From Laccaria trichodermophora (taxonomy: Eukaryota; Basidiomycota; Agaricomycetes; Agaricales; Hydnangiaceae): a DNA stretch of 64,000 bases. A model generated the notes under the pieces. The model saw nothing but the letters and a program-made list of their open reading frames with translations. It did no database searches and was not told where the DNA came from. Both the position numbers and the translations under genes were made by a program. The stretch is taken from NCBI GenBank assembly GCA_018417955.1, contig JACTVC010000020.1, positions 992,001 to 1,056,000 of the forward strand, in the 5' to 3' direction. Positions within the stretch are counted from its first letter, which is position 1, and each line of letters opens with the position of its first letter. Shown here piece after piece: positions 31,660-42,887 of the stretch.

Positions 31660-33490
31660 GAATGATCCCCACTAACATACCCTGTGTGATCAGACACGTC
31701 TGTAGCCTAAGATCATGGAATTATTCTGGCTCATTTCAGAAAATTTCCTGGTTTGCTCAGTTGCTGACATTCTCTGAATTCCTTCTTCAATTATTTCAGT
31801 CTAGTTCCATCGCAATTCATGCCCACTGCAGCAGAATGAAGTACTTGGCAGAGAACCACTGACAAGTACTTCATTCTGATAAAATGGGCACGAATAGAAG
31901 AAACTCAACCAACCCAAATTCCGGTACTCACTAAGATCCTGAGAATTGAAAAGTTGAAATATTACCCTTCACGCCACGCACACCATACATTCCAGCTCAT
32001 AGGGTTTCAATAAACCCGATCTGTGATCCCAGCATGTTTACATGGCAACATCATTTGGTCGGCATATAAGGGTTGTGAGATTTGGACCCACAAAGGCAAT
32101 GAACCTGATGACGAGAATGAGGTAAGGAGTATGGATGGATGAAAGAAAGACAGCAGACAGTGCAGAGTTTCATCATCGATCTGATCTGATCTTGTAAACT
32201 CAGTGGGAAGGTGCACCAATTGCCCTTCTCCATTCCCTCATCCATTGATCAGTGGTAAGACAGAGGGGTTTCGAGTGAAGAAGTAGATTACAAGCCATAT
32301 TCCCTGCTCATTTTGCCATAAATGCATAGTCTAATTCTGAAATCATTACTTACATACAATATTATGAGTCGTTTTAAAGGGGTCAGCTCCCTTGCAATCC
32401 CATTGATGAGGCCAATACGGGGTATTTGTGTCAAAATATGATACGTATAATGGAAAAGCTTTGCAATTACTTAGAAGTTTACTTTGACTTGATACTTTTA
32501 CGTCTGGCCGCTTGTTTGTATGTATTGGGCAACTTTAGCATTTGAATTCATAACTTTTTCCACATTTTATGAACAAAACGAGTCCTCTAAAACTATGCCG
32601 TATTCGATGCTAGTAATTTATTTACACATGTAGAAAAAAGAATCAAGTGAGCGCGTTGGCTGGTTGTGCTGCGCGTCGAAGATGAAGTGAGAGCGTGGTG
32701 AACAAACAAATGCACATCTCCTCCTCCCCCGTTTCTGCTTTGCCTCTTTCCGCACTCTTCATTTTCCATCAAGGGTCCAACTCTAGACCTTCCTCCCACC
32801 CTCACTAGCAACATTCGTCCCTTGTTCTTGAAACTTTTCTTCCTTCTCGTTCCATCTTCTAGGTCCCCGCAATGAATTCAGAATCCTTGCAAAGTGCCCG
32901 CGCATTGTAGGTTCTTTTCTGAGAAACTTCTGCATCAGAAATTAGCACCATCAAGGGTCCTACCTGACAGGTGAAACCCGTTTTACCCAGCACTTTTGCG
33001 CGATCTGTGCGGTGATTGTTTCTTCGATGGTGGGTAGGAGGCCGTCCTCCATTTTCTACTACTCAATTGTCCATTTTTGTATATCCCCCATTAGATATTC
33101 TTTGGGGGGGTACTACTATGGAGTACCAGGTGGCTACTAGCAGAATCTCCTCTTTTGTAGCATTCCATTTTTGTTGAGCAATGCAATTCCGAATGGAATT
33201 CTTCCTCCGACGTTCGAAGTCACGTTTAAATGTTTGCACAAGTACGCGCAAAGATGTACTTCTTTTATTTTCGTTTCTTCACGTACCACCAAAGTAGTCA
33301 ATTTAATATTACCGAATAAAACAATCCCAACTGAGTGACGGAGGGGAGAAGATAAATCAAGTTGCGCAGATGTATCTCCGATCACCTAATTCCGGACTTG
33401 TAACCATGATTCATTTTCATCCCATCCGTCAAACATTCCATTCCCTGACAGGTACGCGCTATTCCGGATACGCTCATATCGCCTCTTCAA
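31660..33490. other. Centre of the spacer element (unit 1), no recognised gene
   Basis: Conserved among units 1-3 (compare 42895-44710 and 54066-55870). It includes paired AAGTACTT(C/G)ATTCTG words in opposite orientation (about 31838-31880), a C/T-rich promoter-like stretch around 32720-32870, and a run of seven G near 33107-33113. No protein is supported. Confidence 0.45.
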
Positions 33491-33495
33491 AAGTC

Positions 33496-33503
33496 TATAA
33501 AAG
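33496..33503 (+). promoter_or_regulatory. TATA box (TATAAAAG) of the small two-exon gene, unit 1
   Basis: TATAAAAGCCAGGGGACTGA, then a C/T-rich leader with repeated CTCCTCTCCT, then the ATG 101 bp after the box. This is a classic fungal core promoter layout. It is conserved at 44716-44723 and 55878-55885. Confidence 0.7.
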
Positions 33504-33603
33504 CCAGGGGACTGAATGTCCAATCCCCATTCCTTTCCTCCACTTCTCTTCCCTCTCCTCTCCTCTCCTCTCTCCTCTGCTCCCTCTCGCACTCCTCGCT
33601 ATC

Positions 33604-33800
33604 ATGGCCTTGTTCGTCACTGGTGTCCTCATTGTTGAAGACTACGACCAGGTAAGCCAGTCAACGCTACTCTCGACAATGCACAGTACTCACCAGCCGA
33701 AATACTGTTTGCGCAGAGCGCTTCGTCATCGTGTGCAACACTGGCCTTTGACGTCGAGAACGAGTGCTGTGCACATATCGTCATTTGCGGAGAGTTCTAG
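33604..33800 (+). CDS. Small two-exon gene, 43 aa, unknown function (unit 1)
   Basis: Exons 33604-33651 and 33717-33800, joined by a 65-nt intron (GTAAGC...GCGCAG). The product starts MALFVTGVLIVEDYDQ, continues SASSSCATLAFDVEN, and ends CCAHIVICGEF with four cysteines. Exon 2 stays open with mostly conservative changes in units 2 and 3, which supports real coding. There is no CaaX box, so it is not a standard basidiomycete mating pheromone precursor. The hydrophobic N-terminus is too short for a confident signal peptide. Downstream, intron-like stretches on the same strand continue into the right inverted arm, so the transcript may be a long spliced RNA with this short ORF at its 5' end. The alternative is a chance ORF in a noncoding RNA. 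Confidence 0.5.
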
Positions 33801-34472
33801 ATAAAAAGGTACATCAGTTTTCGATAGAACACACGCCGTTTACTTACAAACGCTCTTTCAGTTATTTGAAATTAAGTCTATCTGAAGTTACAGTCAGCAT
33901 TCGCTTATCCCGCGAGAATACTCAGGTACTGACCATTGTTTCCCCATAGGCGGTTGACCCTGTGACGAGCGGACCACCACGTTCTCAATAAACCCTCCGC
34001 GTTCTCTCTCGTTAAAAGAGGCAGGGGACGCATGCTCGAAGTCGCGTACCATCCCTAGATGTCCCATCCATCGGTAAGTATTGAACGTGCTTTGATCTCA
34101 TTTACTTACCTTTGCCGTGCTTTAGACCGTGTTTTTCCTTACAGGTTTTCACCTTTTTCCTGACGTCTTGGCCCCGCCGCGAGCGGACGGACACCTTGGC
34201 TCTTCGCAAGAGGCCATAGTGACTCTACCCAACCTCGAACGCATGCCCTGTTGACTGTCGTCGTTCACGGTTGCCGCTCGAGGTGCGTAGCACCACGAGC
34301 ATTCGGAAAATCTGATTGTCAAGGTGAGTACATGCTTGTTTTTCTAGTGTTCGAAGGTATGTACTCACGCGCATTTTGTTTCAAAGAAATCGTGCCCTTT
34401 GCTACCGATGTTTTGGCCTAGTGACGAACGCATTGGCGGTACGGTGAATACGCAACTGGAGTATTCGAAAAG

Positions 34473-34532
34473 GTTAGTACGCGCTCGTCTTTCTGGTGTT
34501 CGGAGTACTTACACACGTACATTTTGTTTCAG
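34473..34532 (+). other. Intron-like stretch in the right arm
   Basis: GTTAGTACGCG...AGTACTTACACACG...TTTTGTTTCAG, 60 nt, with ACTTAC at 34507-34512. Repeated in unit 2 (about 45605-45665). Confidence 0.6.
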
Positions 34533-34816
34533 GGAAATCGTGCCCTTTCTTACCGAATGGACCAGCTGGCTGTGCAGGGAAACACTAAACTGGGTCAGTA
34601 TGTGTCCATGCTGTAATGATCAGAACTATAGACTTACACCCGATTGTGCGAAGATGCCCCCGTTTTGTCCTGAGATTTTGGCCCCGCGGCAAGCGGACGA
34701 CTGGCCCGCAGCTAAAGCCCTGTAAATGATGAAAACCGCTGTTGAGTATAGGATAGGATAGGATTGAGGAGTAGCGGTGCGAAGCACTGCGACGTCAAAC
34801 TCTCTTCAAATGCAAT

Positions 34817-34871
34817 GTAAGTGGTTTATCTTATTGTTGATGTCGGGGTGGTACTTACCGATTCATCGTAG
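34817..34871 (+). other. Intron-like stretch in the right arm, inverted partner of 30528-30572
   Basis: GTAAGTGGTTTATCTTATTG...GGTACTTACCGATTCATCGTAG, 55 nt. Its reverse complement matches GTAAGTATCATCCCCACATT...AAACAACTTAC in the left arm, one of the clearest demonstrations that the arms are inverted copies. Confidence 0.65.
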
Positions 34872-35125
34872 ATTTCTCATGCTGGTTCATATCCTGCTGC
34901 CGTTGTTGTCTATGCACACCACGTTCACGTCGTTCCTGGCCTCAACGCGACGTTGAGTATATGTATCGACGTCCGCCAAACGGGGGTACATCGACTTAGC
35001 AAAGGTATGTAAGCTTCCACGAATGTTTAAGAAAGGAGAACTTACTTCGTGAATACGCCCCATGGATAGTCGTCGTCAACGCCGTTGACTATCTGTATTG
35101 ACGTCCGCCAAACGGGGGTAAGTAT

Positions 35126-36127
35126 GTCGACTGCGCCAAAGTACGTTGGTTTCCACGGATGTTGAACGAAAGAAATACTCACTTTGTGAATGTTGCAGCG
35201 ATGCCCCGTCGCTCGTCATTGTCAACAGCGTCCTAAGCACCTCGCATACTCACAAAGCCGCTTGAAGAGACGTTGTATCCGTATTCAAGGTCTCCGAGAC
35301 AACGAGGAAGTCGTCCGTTTCGCGATTGTTTGGGTGGTGGTTTGTGGGGAGGAGTCAATGCTGATGCGTTGGAACGACGCAACGCATGGAGTAGTGACGG
35401 ATTCGATGCGCTAGGGAGTGAGTGTCGGCGGTGATATGTCGTTGTCTTTTGGGTTGTTGGGTGATAACTTCATGTGCGTCTCTTTTTTCATCCTTGAGTT
35501 CAGAGTTTTGATAGTGTTGCACAGATGTGGACTTCAAGCCACTTGGCGTAACTCTTATTGTGAGATTGTCGAGCGTGTAGGGCGGGGAGAAACATGAGTT
35601 CTTCGAGTTGATGGAGACGGCTGTTGGGCGTTTGGAGACGCTTGAACAGAAAACAAGGTTGTTAGATGTCGTTGTCTTCAAGACTCTAGATCTTAGACGT
35701 ACTGCAAGCACCATCACACCTCGCACACAGCCTACAGTCTCCCCTCTCCCTCTCAAATCCATTATCGGTATCGGCATGGGCCTCATGCGTGGAGATGGAT
35801 ATCGGATACGAGAACGTCGAAGGTCGTTTGCGACGCGTCGAAAAGTTGGGTTGTTCTGCGGCGGGGGCTGGTTGGGAGGAAGGTTGGATGGGAATGTGAG
35901 GCATGGGTCAGAGCCGGAATCTGATTGATTAGAAGGATTGAAGACGCGAGTACTTACGCGTAGAATGTATGTATCAAATCGCGTCGCGTCCGTTTTTGGC
36001 GTCATCAGGAGCCATCTGCTGATCGATCCCTGCACTTCATTCAATCCTTTTGTCAATCCATGCAGGGCTTTGCTTACAGCGTATACAAAACCACATCTAT
36101 CCTATCAATGGCGCCCTCTCCATCATC
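35126..36127. other. Outer right spacer and P450 upstream region (unit 1/2 junction)
   Basis: Contains one more intron-like stretch ending TTGCAG near 35204 and then sequence shared by units 2 and 3. A long minus-strand open frame (about 36056-35355) is open in this unit but shorter in the next, begins without a supported start and shows no domain, so I do not call it a gene. The P450 promoter lies in the last ~150 bp. Confidence 0.45.
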
Positions 36128-38327
36128 ATGTCCTGGTCAACCCACCTCGCTCCCGCTATAACACATCACTTGCCCACCTGGACCACACACCTCCACCTCC
36201 CACCGATCGACATCCAGATCCTCATCCTCCTCTCCCTCCTCGCCCTCATCCCCTTCCTCCCTCGCCGTTCTTCCTTCTTTCGGGCCAGCGTCCGAACAAC
36301 GCCCCTCCCCGGCCCACGCAACACCTCCCTCCTCTTCGGGCTCTACCGCCACATCAACGAGTCTCCCGACCCCGGGCTGGTATACGAACAATGGGCGGAG
36401 GAATACGGTCCCGCGTATGTTGTCCCTGGGGGTTTTGGCTCCAAGAGGGTGGTGATTCTCGATCCGAGGGCGAATGCCCATTTTTATGCGAGGGAGACGT
36501 TTGGGTATGTACAGACGAAGCTTTCAAGGGTTTTTATTGAGAATCTGGTGGGTGCTTCGTCTTTTTTCTTGGAGTGAGCGCTTATGGTGTGGAGTGTAGT
36601 TTGGACGAGGGTTGTTGTGGGCTGAAGGGGAGAGTCATAAGCGGTGAGTTTTCGATCTCTTTTTTTCTTGTTTCTTACTGATTTATGTTGTACATAGCCA
36701 ACGCAAAGCGCTTACCCCAGCATTCAGCAATGCAGCCATCCGAAAACTAACCTCCGTATTCTTCGATTCTTCATACAAGGTTCGTCATTGTTTCCCCTCC
36801 CTCCTCTGGCCCTCGTTGATTCGCGTTCTAAATATAGCTGAAAGGAATCTGGGACGCCAAAATCGACGCAAGCACCACGGACGACGTTATTCTGGACGTC
36901 CAAATCTGGATGAACCACATCTCGTTCGTCCTCCCTCCCCGTCCTCCCATCCCCTCACTAACCCCCTCCTCTGCAGACTCGACTCAATAGGCATAGCAGG
37001 CTTCTCGCACACCTTCGGCGCCCTCGACGGCAACAACACACCCGTCATAGACGTCTTTGACTCATTCGCATCTTCCGACACCTCCTTCCTCTCCAAACTC
37101 GTGTTTTTCCTTGGACCCGTGTTTCCGATGTTGCAGAAGTTGCCGACGAGGCAGAATAGGATGTTTAAGAGGTTGAGGAGGACTATGGGGGGCATTGCGG
37201 ATGAGCTTATGGCTAGGGATCGGAGGATGCGTGAGGGGGGAGTAGGGAAAGGGAAGGAGGAGGAAAAGTCGATTATTGGGTTGTTACGTGAGTTGCGCGC
37301 GTGTTTCTTGAATGGGGTGCTGATAACGAGACAGTGAAAGCGGAGGATAAGAGCTCGTCGTTGGCTATGACGCAGGAGGAGATTTTGGCTCAGGTTCGGT
37401 ACCATTATCTTTTATAGGATTATTTTGATGACGTTCTTTCTAAATAGATGAATGTACTCCTCCTAGCGGGCTACGAAACCACTTCCAGTAAGCCCTCCCT
37501 CCCTTTCGCTTCTCTTCTCCGCTAACGCTCATTACTTACAGTCAGTTTAACCGTACGTTGTCCCCCTCACCTCTTCCCAAACACTAACTCCTTCGTTTCA
37601 CAGTGGGCCCTAATAGAACTCTGCCGGCGCCCAGACAAACAACAGCGACTCCGCGACGAGCTCTCCCAATTCAGCGGCACCGATCCAACATGGGAACAGC
37701 TTTCTACGGGGTTGCCGTACCTCGATGCAGTTGTTCAGGAGGTGTTGAGGCTGCATCCGCCTGTCGAGGAGACTACGCGTGTAGTAAGTTGTTGTTTTCT
37801 TCCCTTTTTCCCATTCACCACTCACAAACGAACGACAGGCAGCTCAAGACGACATAATCCCCTTCTCCTCCCCCTTTGGGACTTCCGGCACCAACACGTC
37901 ATTGGTGATAGCAAAGGGAACAACCATAACCTCCCCCATCCGTGCCCTCAACCGCTCACAAGCGCTCTGGGGCCCTGACGCAAAAGAGTTTGTGCCCGAG
38001 CGGTGGTTGGATGATATGCGTGGTGTCACGGGGAAAGCGAAGGAGATTATGGGACATAGACATATATTGACGTTTTCGGATGGGCCGAGGACGTGTCTTG
38101 GGAAGGGGTTTGCGTTGGCGAATTTTAAGGTTCGTTTTGCGTTTCCAGAGTTCTTGTTTTCTGATGCACTGTAGGCGACTTTGTCGGTGTTGATTCGGAA
38201 CCACGACTTTGCGTTCCCTGGTGGTGTGGATACGAAGATTGAGAAACATCCCTCTATTTTGCCTCGTCCCAAGGTTGCTGGGGAGGTTGGGGCACGGGTT
38301 CCGTTGAGGGTTAGGAGGGTTGAGTGA
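36128..38327 (+). CDS. Cytochrome P450 monooxygenase, unit 2, 11 exons, 558 aa
   Basis: Exons: 36128-36547, 36600-36643, 36698-36779, 36838-36923, 36977-37287, 37335-37393, 37448-37487, 37542-37552, 37604-37783, 37839-38129, 38175-38327 (1,677 nt, open). Each exon is the same length as in unit 1 except exon 5, which lacks one codon in the GGVVGKG stretch. Anchor, helix-I AGYETTS, EVLR and the RTCLGKGFAL haem loop are all present. Introns 3 and 4 have GTTCGT where unit 1 has GTCCGT, closer to consensus. A TATACAAAA word at 36082-36090 lies 38-46 bp before the ATG and could be the core promoter. It is probably functional. Confidence 0.9.
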
Positions 38328-38572
38328 GTGAGTGATTGGGATTGGATTGTGCACGGTTAAGGTTGTATTTCAAGTTGTGATTCAAAAGCATTGTACTCGT
38401 GTTGCGTTCAAACTACTGTACATTGGATACATACGTATGATACACAAATTTTTCGTCTTGTTGATTCGTAAATGACCAAGAATGTATTGTACTCGTGTTG
38501 CGTTTGTACTGTTGTACATATAATACATAGATTTTCGTCTTGTTGATTCGTAAATGACTCAATTAAACTGTC

Positions 38573-39992
38573 CTTGAGCCAGCAGAGAGGTGGTTCAGAC
38601 TGGGGTCGTATACGTTGAGAGCTACCGTCCCCAGGTCAGTTGAGTAACTCGTTTCAGTTAAAGCAAGAAGATCAACATACCGCTCTGCATTTGAGCCTGA
38701 CCAGGCTTATTCGACGACGAAGTTCCTAGAATCGCACGACAAATCAGACATGGTTTGTAAAAAGCAAAGAAAAAAGCGAAACAAACCCTGCAAAGCGATA
38801 GGACTCTGCAAAGAATCCATGACCGGCTTCCCGCTCCCATCTTCCTGACCCACACTCTGCTGGCCATTCATACCTTGCAAAAGGGTTCCCGGAGGGCCAT
38901 GATACGTCATCACCTGAGGCTGCCTCTGCTGCTGTTGGGGTGCCTGCATCTCCCCTCCTCCTCCACCCACCCCTCCTCCTCCACTCGTCGTTCCACTCTT
39001 ACTCCGAGCCAACCCACCAGCACTCCCAGCCTTCCCCGGCGGCCTCCCCTCAACCCTCCTAACAAACTCCCCCAACACGCCCTCTCATCCCCACCCATCG
39101 CCTCAAACTGCTCCCTCACAGCCGCTGGCGCCTTTCGCCAAACCGCCCGATGACGACACACCGTACTCTTCACGTACCGACTCCCAAACACGCGTTCGAA
39201 CGCTGTGCGTTGTGTCATGCTTGCCCCGGAGGGAGACTGGGAAATGAGCGAGTCCATGGCTGCGAAGCCTGCGGAGAGCTCGTAGACTGTGTAGTCGTTT
39301 GGCCAGCGTTTTAGTGGCGGGTGTGGATGGTAGGGTATTGAAGAAGAGGATGAGGAAGCGGGGGAGGAGAGGTGGGTTGGTGTTGTTGGTGTTAAGTAGG
39401 CTGGGGGGGCGGATTGGGGTTGGAGAGGGGAAGCAGGGGTGGGTGTGTAGAAGGTGGGGTATAGGTATGCAGTGGGTGTGGGGTTTTGCGTGTTGGTGGT
39501 GTGGTTCAACGTAGGGCTGTTGGTGGATGTTGATGGGGTCGGTGGGAGTACTGCTGCTGAGGTGGATGCAACGAGGATGGGGCTGCTTTGGGGTGGGGGA
39601 ATGGTGCCGTGGGACATGTAGTACCCGTTCGAGATGTGGATCTTTGATAGATGCCCCCCTGGGTCGGAGGTGTCTGGTACAGAACGCTTTGATGGCGGTT
39701 TTGGAGGGGTGGTGTCGTGCTTTGACGATGAGGGCTGCTTGGGGGCCATGGGTGGTGTGTTTCCCGGAACTGGGTGTGTTGGAGCCGGGGGTCGAACGGT
39801 CATTTGCAGTTTCAGCTCTTCGCGGAGGCTGAGGCATTCTTCCTCTGGCAGCCCCTCGAGAAGGCTTTTACGAGCCCGGTATAGGAGACGCTGTTGACTT
39901 TCCACTATCCGAACTGTGCTGACTGTATGTTGCTCCCAATGCCTTGATGTGGGGTTGTAGGTATCCAGATACAATGAAGCGGATAAACCCAA
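38573..39992 (-). pseudogene. Convergent Q/G-rich-tail gene, unit 2, frameshifted
   Basis: Same architecture as the unit-1 gene, ending at 38573 with a tail reading YVDLLALTETSYSTDLGTVA. A C6 run is reduced to C5 at 39069-39073, which changes ERACWGEFVRR into ERACWGSLLGG and destroys the core and everything after it. The correct frame resumes in a separate open stretch (39060-38707). The upstream part is intact, and the first ATG after the TATA box (ATGACAGAC, about 40080) is in a different frame from the core, as in unit 4. Confidence 0.7.
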
Positions 39993-40138
39993 GTCGGATA
40001 CGAGTGTTGTAAATTGGGATAGCTGGAAATAGGGAAAGGTGGGGACGGTTTGCTGGAGTCGTATTGGATCTGTCTGTCATCGATGAATTTGAAGTGGGAA
40101 AAGAAGGTGGTGAAAAGAAGGAAAGGCTTGACACGTAG

Positions 40139-40145
40139 ATTTATA
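40139..40145 (-). promoter_or_regulatory. TATA box (TATAAAT), unit 2
   Basis: Same conserved word and spacing as unit 1, here followed by an ATG (ATGACAGAC) about 60 bp downstream on the minus strand. Confidence 0.6.
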
Positions 40146-41274
40146 GAGAGAGTTGTCGCCTATTTCCGTGTTGATTCGATGTCCGTGTTGCTGCCGGACC
40201 AATGAGAATGCAGCCATTTAGAGTTAAAAGACAGATTTGAGTTCAGCTGTGAAAAGTGGTAAGTTTTCAATCATTTTTGGCCATATTTTCGGTACAAGGC
40301 AGAACGGACGAGCGGAACCTCCCCATGAAATTGTTATCGACGACAAAAGAGTACCATCTACATGTGTAACAAAACCAAACAAACACCTGCCAAGTTCATC
40401 AAACAGCGAAATATCTGGCTAGATACGCGTCAGTATCTTATCTGGATGCTGAAACTTACCAACAAGATAGAAAATGCAAGTTCAGCGATCGCAAAGGTAC
40501 ACGTGAAGGCAACAATCCACGCTTTGACTGGCATGTAATTCTGAAGGCAAAATGTCCATGAATCCTCGCATAATCGCCTTACCGTGTACGTGGAGATTGC
40601 CACTGTGGAGAAACGGGTGTAAATGACTTTCAAATGTAGTAAGTCATCCCTCAGTATTCAAATTTTCGTAAAACTCACTTTACCTGAAAGCTAAAGTGCA
40701 CGGCGGATTTAAGGAACATTTTCGACGTCTCTGACAGGTTTGACGGCGTCATGCTAAGCCTCTGCTAAGCCCTGGGCAAGGTCGATGGAGGCAACGAAGG
40801 CTAGGTAAGTACACAGATACTTGAATAACAACATAAACTTACATCTTAATTTAAACATGAACAATAGACTCGACGACGGGCGAGCGTAATAAGGTCGGTA
40901 AATCTTCAGGAAGTAGTAACGTGTATAAAAATCCGGAGGGCCAGGTTAATCCCAAATAATGACTGCTGGAAATTGATATGTTGTGTCGACGCAAGCCAAG
41001 GCCTAAATGAAACGGGTAAGTACTTCTTCGTGCATAAGATCTTGATATACTCAACTAACATTTCCTTTTGCAGTTTCTCAATGATGGCCAAAGCCATCCA
41101 ACCTCCGTAAACAATAAGCGCATACAGATGCCATTTAGCGGATGGTGATATGTCGTGTTGAAGCAAAGCAAATACATGGCAAGGTGGACAGCTGGAGGGT
41201 GGCCTCCATACATCCAGCGGACATCGAGGAGTCGTCTTGTGACCAGTAGGAATGCAGGGCATTTGCAGAGTCAA

Positions 41275-42565
41275 CGTATCCCCATTTGGCGGACGCCGAT
41301 ACATATAGTCAACGTCGTTGCTGAGGCTAGGAGCAGTGACGTGAATGTGGTGTGCTTAAACAATAGTCAACAATAACGGCAGCAGCAAATGTTTGAACAG
41401 ACGAGAACTCTAGTACAATGAACGGGTAAGAATCATTCCCACATTGGCAATAAGATAAACAACTTACATCGCGTTTGAAAGGTGTCTGACGTGGCGGTGA
41501 TTCGCACTGCGAATCCTTCATCAAACCTGGCCCACACACAAGAAAGGTTTTCATGATCAAGATGGCGGTATGTCATGTCGGAGATCCATAGCAAGCTTGA
41601 AGGGTTTCAGAAACAGGAGGGTGGCATATGTCCATTTTGTGGATGATGATACATCGTCGTCTTGGGGCCAGGAGGAATGCAGGGCATGTTGCAGAGTCGT
41701 CATACCCCCATTTGGCGGACGGCGATACATATACTCAACGTCACTTGTCGAGGTCACGAATGTTGACATGGTGCACATAGGCAATTTGACAATAACGATG
41801 GCAGGAAATGTATGAGTAGATGGGAAATCTAAGATCAATTGGTAAGTATCATCCCCACATTATAAAAAAGATGAACGACTTACACGGCATTTAAAAGGAG
41901 TTTGGCGTCGCAGTGCTTCGCACCGCTCATCCTTGAAGCTGCCCTCAACTCAACAAAGTTTTTCTTCATTTAACTATGAGGCATTCCTTGTGGGCCAACA
42001 GTCCGCTCACCGCGGGGCCAAAACCTCGGAAGAATAGTGCGAAAATCTTCGAAAAAAGGTCAGTGTCAGTACATATCTTCAAATATGAGAAGTAATAGCA
42101 AGAGCTAACCTTTGTTCAGGGGCTGGATGTGTTGCGCACCTCTCGCGATGATGATGGGCCACAGCGTGGATACATGTGGCTTTGTGAAGTCGATGAATCC
42201 CCGTTTACCGGACAGCGATACAGATAGTCAGCATCAAAATAGACGTCTACGAGGCCAAGAATGTTGATGTGGATGTGGTGAACTATGGCGGCAGCAGTGA
42301 TTGGGAAGATAGAGCAGAAATCTTTGAAGAAGGTTAGTGTCAGTCAGCAGATATATTTAAATACCAAAAATAAAAGGAAAGGCTAACCTTTGTTCAGGCG
42401 TGAGAGGTGCTGCGCACCTCTCGCAATGATGACAGGCCCAGCCTGGATACACGCGACTTCATGAGGAAATGAGAAGGTTGACTACATTGCTTGTGGGCCA
42501 ACATTCCGCTCGCCGCAGGGCCAAAGCCTAGGAAAAATACTGCAAAAATCTTCATAAAAAGGTGG
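41275..42565 (+). repeat. Left inverted arm of the spacer element, unit 2
   Basis: Longer than in unit 1 because two modules lost there (about 42080-42400) are present. These carry CCGTTTACCGGACAGCGATA and a perfect GAGAGGTGC/GCACCTCTC hairpin. Confidence 0.75.
42402..42422. repeat. Perfect hairpin, 9-bp arms GAGAGGTGC / GCACCTCTC
   Basis: TGC loop; exactly repeated at 53572-53592. The module containing it is largely deleted from unit 1, where only GAGAGGTGC remains (about 31197). Confidence 0.85.
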
Positions 42566-42608
42566 GTGTTTGGACATATATTTAAATACCAACAATATGA
42601 GCAAGGGC

Positions 42609-42887
42609 TTACCTTTGTTCAAAAGGAATTGTGTCTTGCAATAGCCAGAAACAACAATGGGCAACAGTCTGAATGTCTTTGATGGCGAGCAGCATATGAA
42701 AACCATTGGAAGGAGGGTCATAACGACACCATGAGAAAAGGAGAGGAGGATGAAAATGGCAAAAATCGTCAGAGCCTTTATACCTGGGCACTACGGGGAT
42801 CTGCGAGGTACGGAATGGTGGTATTTTTGCAGCGGCCTGGGCCAGCAGCCCTTCAGCTCCCATTGATTTCCCACAGCTAAATTTCAT
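42609..42887 (-). CDS. Conserved 92-codon ORF, unit 2
   Basis: Full-length equivalent of the unit-1 ORF, ending WLLQDTIPFEQR. It overlaps a plus-strand frame that has an in-frame TGA here after GQQSECL, which favours the minus strand if either is real. Confidence 0.3.
   Translation of the reverse strand: MKFSCGKSMGAEGLLAQAAAKIPPFRTSQIPVVPRYKGSDDFCHFHPPLLFSWCRYDPPSNGFHMLLAIKDIQTVAHCCFWLLQDTIPFEQR

Larger units (their letters stand above)
34140..35125 (+). repeat. Right inverted arm of the spacer element, unit 1
   Basis: A chain of modules, each made of an intron-like stretch, an exon-like block and usually a short hairpin: 34074-34125, 34324-34384, 34473-34532 and 34817-34871 are clear intron-like stretches. 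TTTTGGCCCCGCGGCAAGCG lies near 34675, and the GTCCGCCAAACGGGGGTA motif near 34970 and 35103. Confidence 0.75.
24918..35966 (+). repeat. Tandem array, unit 1 (~11.0 kb)
   Basis: Homology to the later units begins at ATGTATCAAAT (about 24918). This unit differs in two visible ways: ~150 bp of extra sequence between the GTCGCGTCCG and CATCAGGAGC words upstream of the P450, and a loss of ~325 bp of module sequence in the left inverted arm near 31180. The unit contains a P450, a convergent gene, and the inverted-arm spacer. Confidence 0.85.

Noticed and set aside
35355..36056. 233-codon minus-strand frame upstream of P450 copy 2
   Set aside because: No supported start, shortened in the next unit, no domain, and it overlaps the P450 promoter region and spacer modules.
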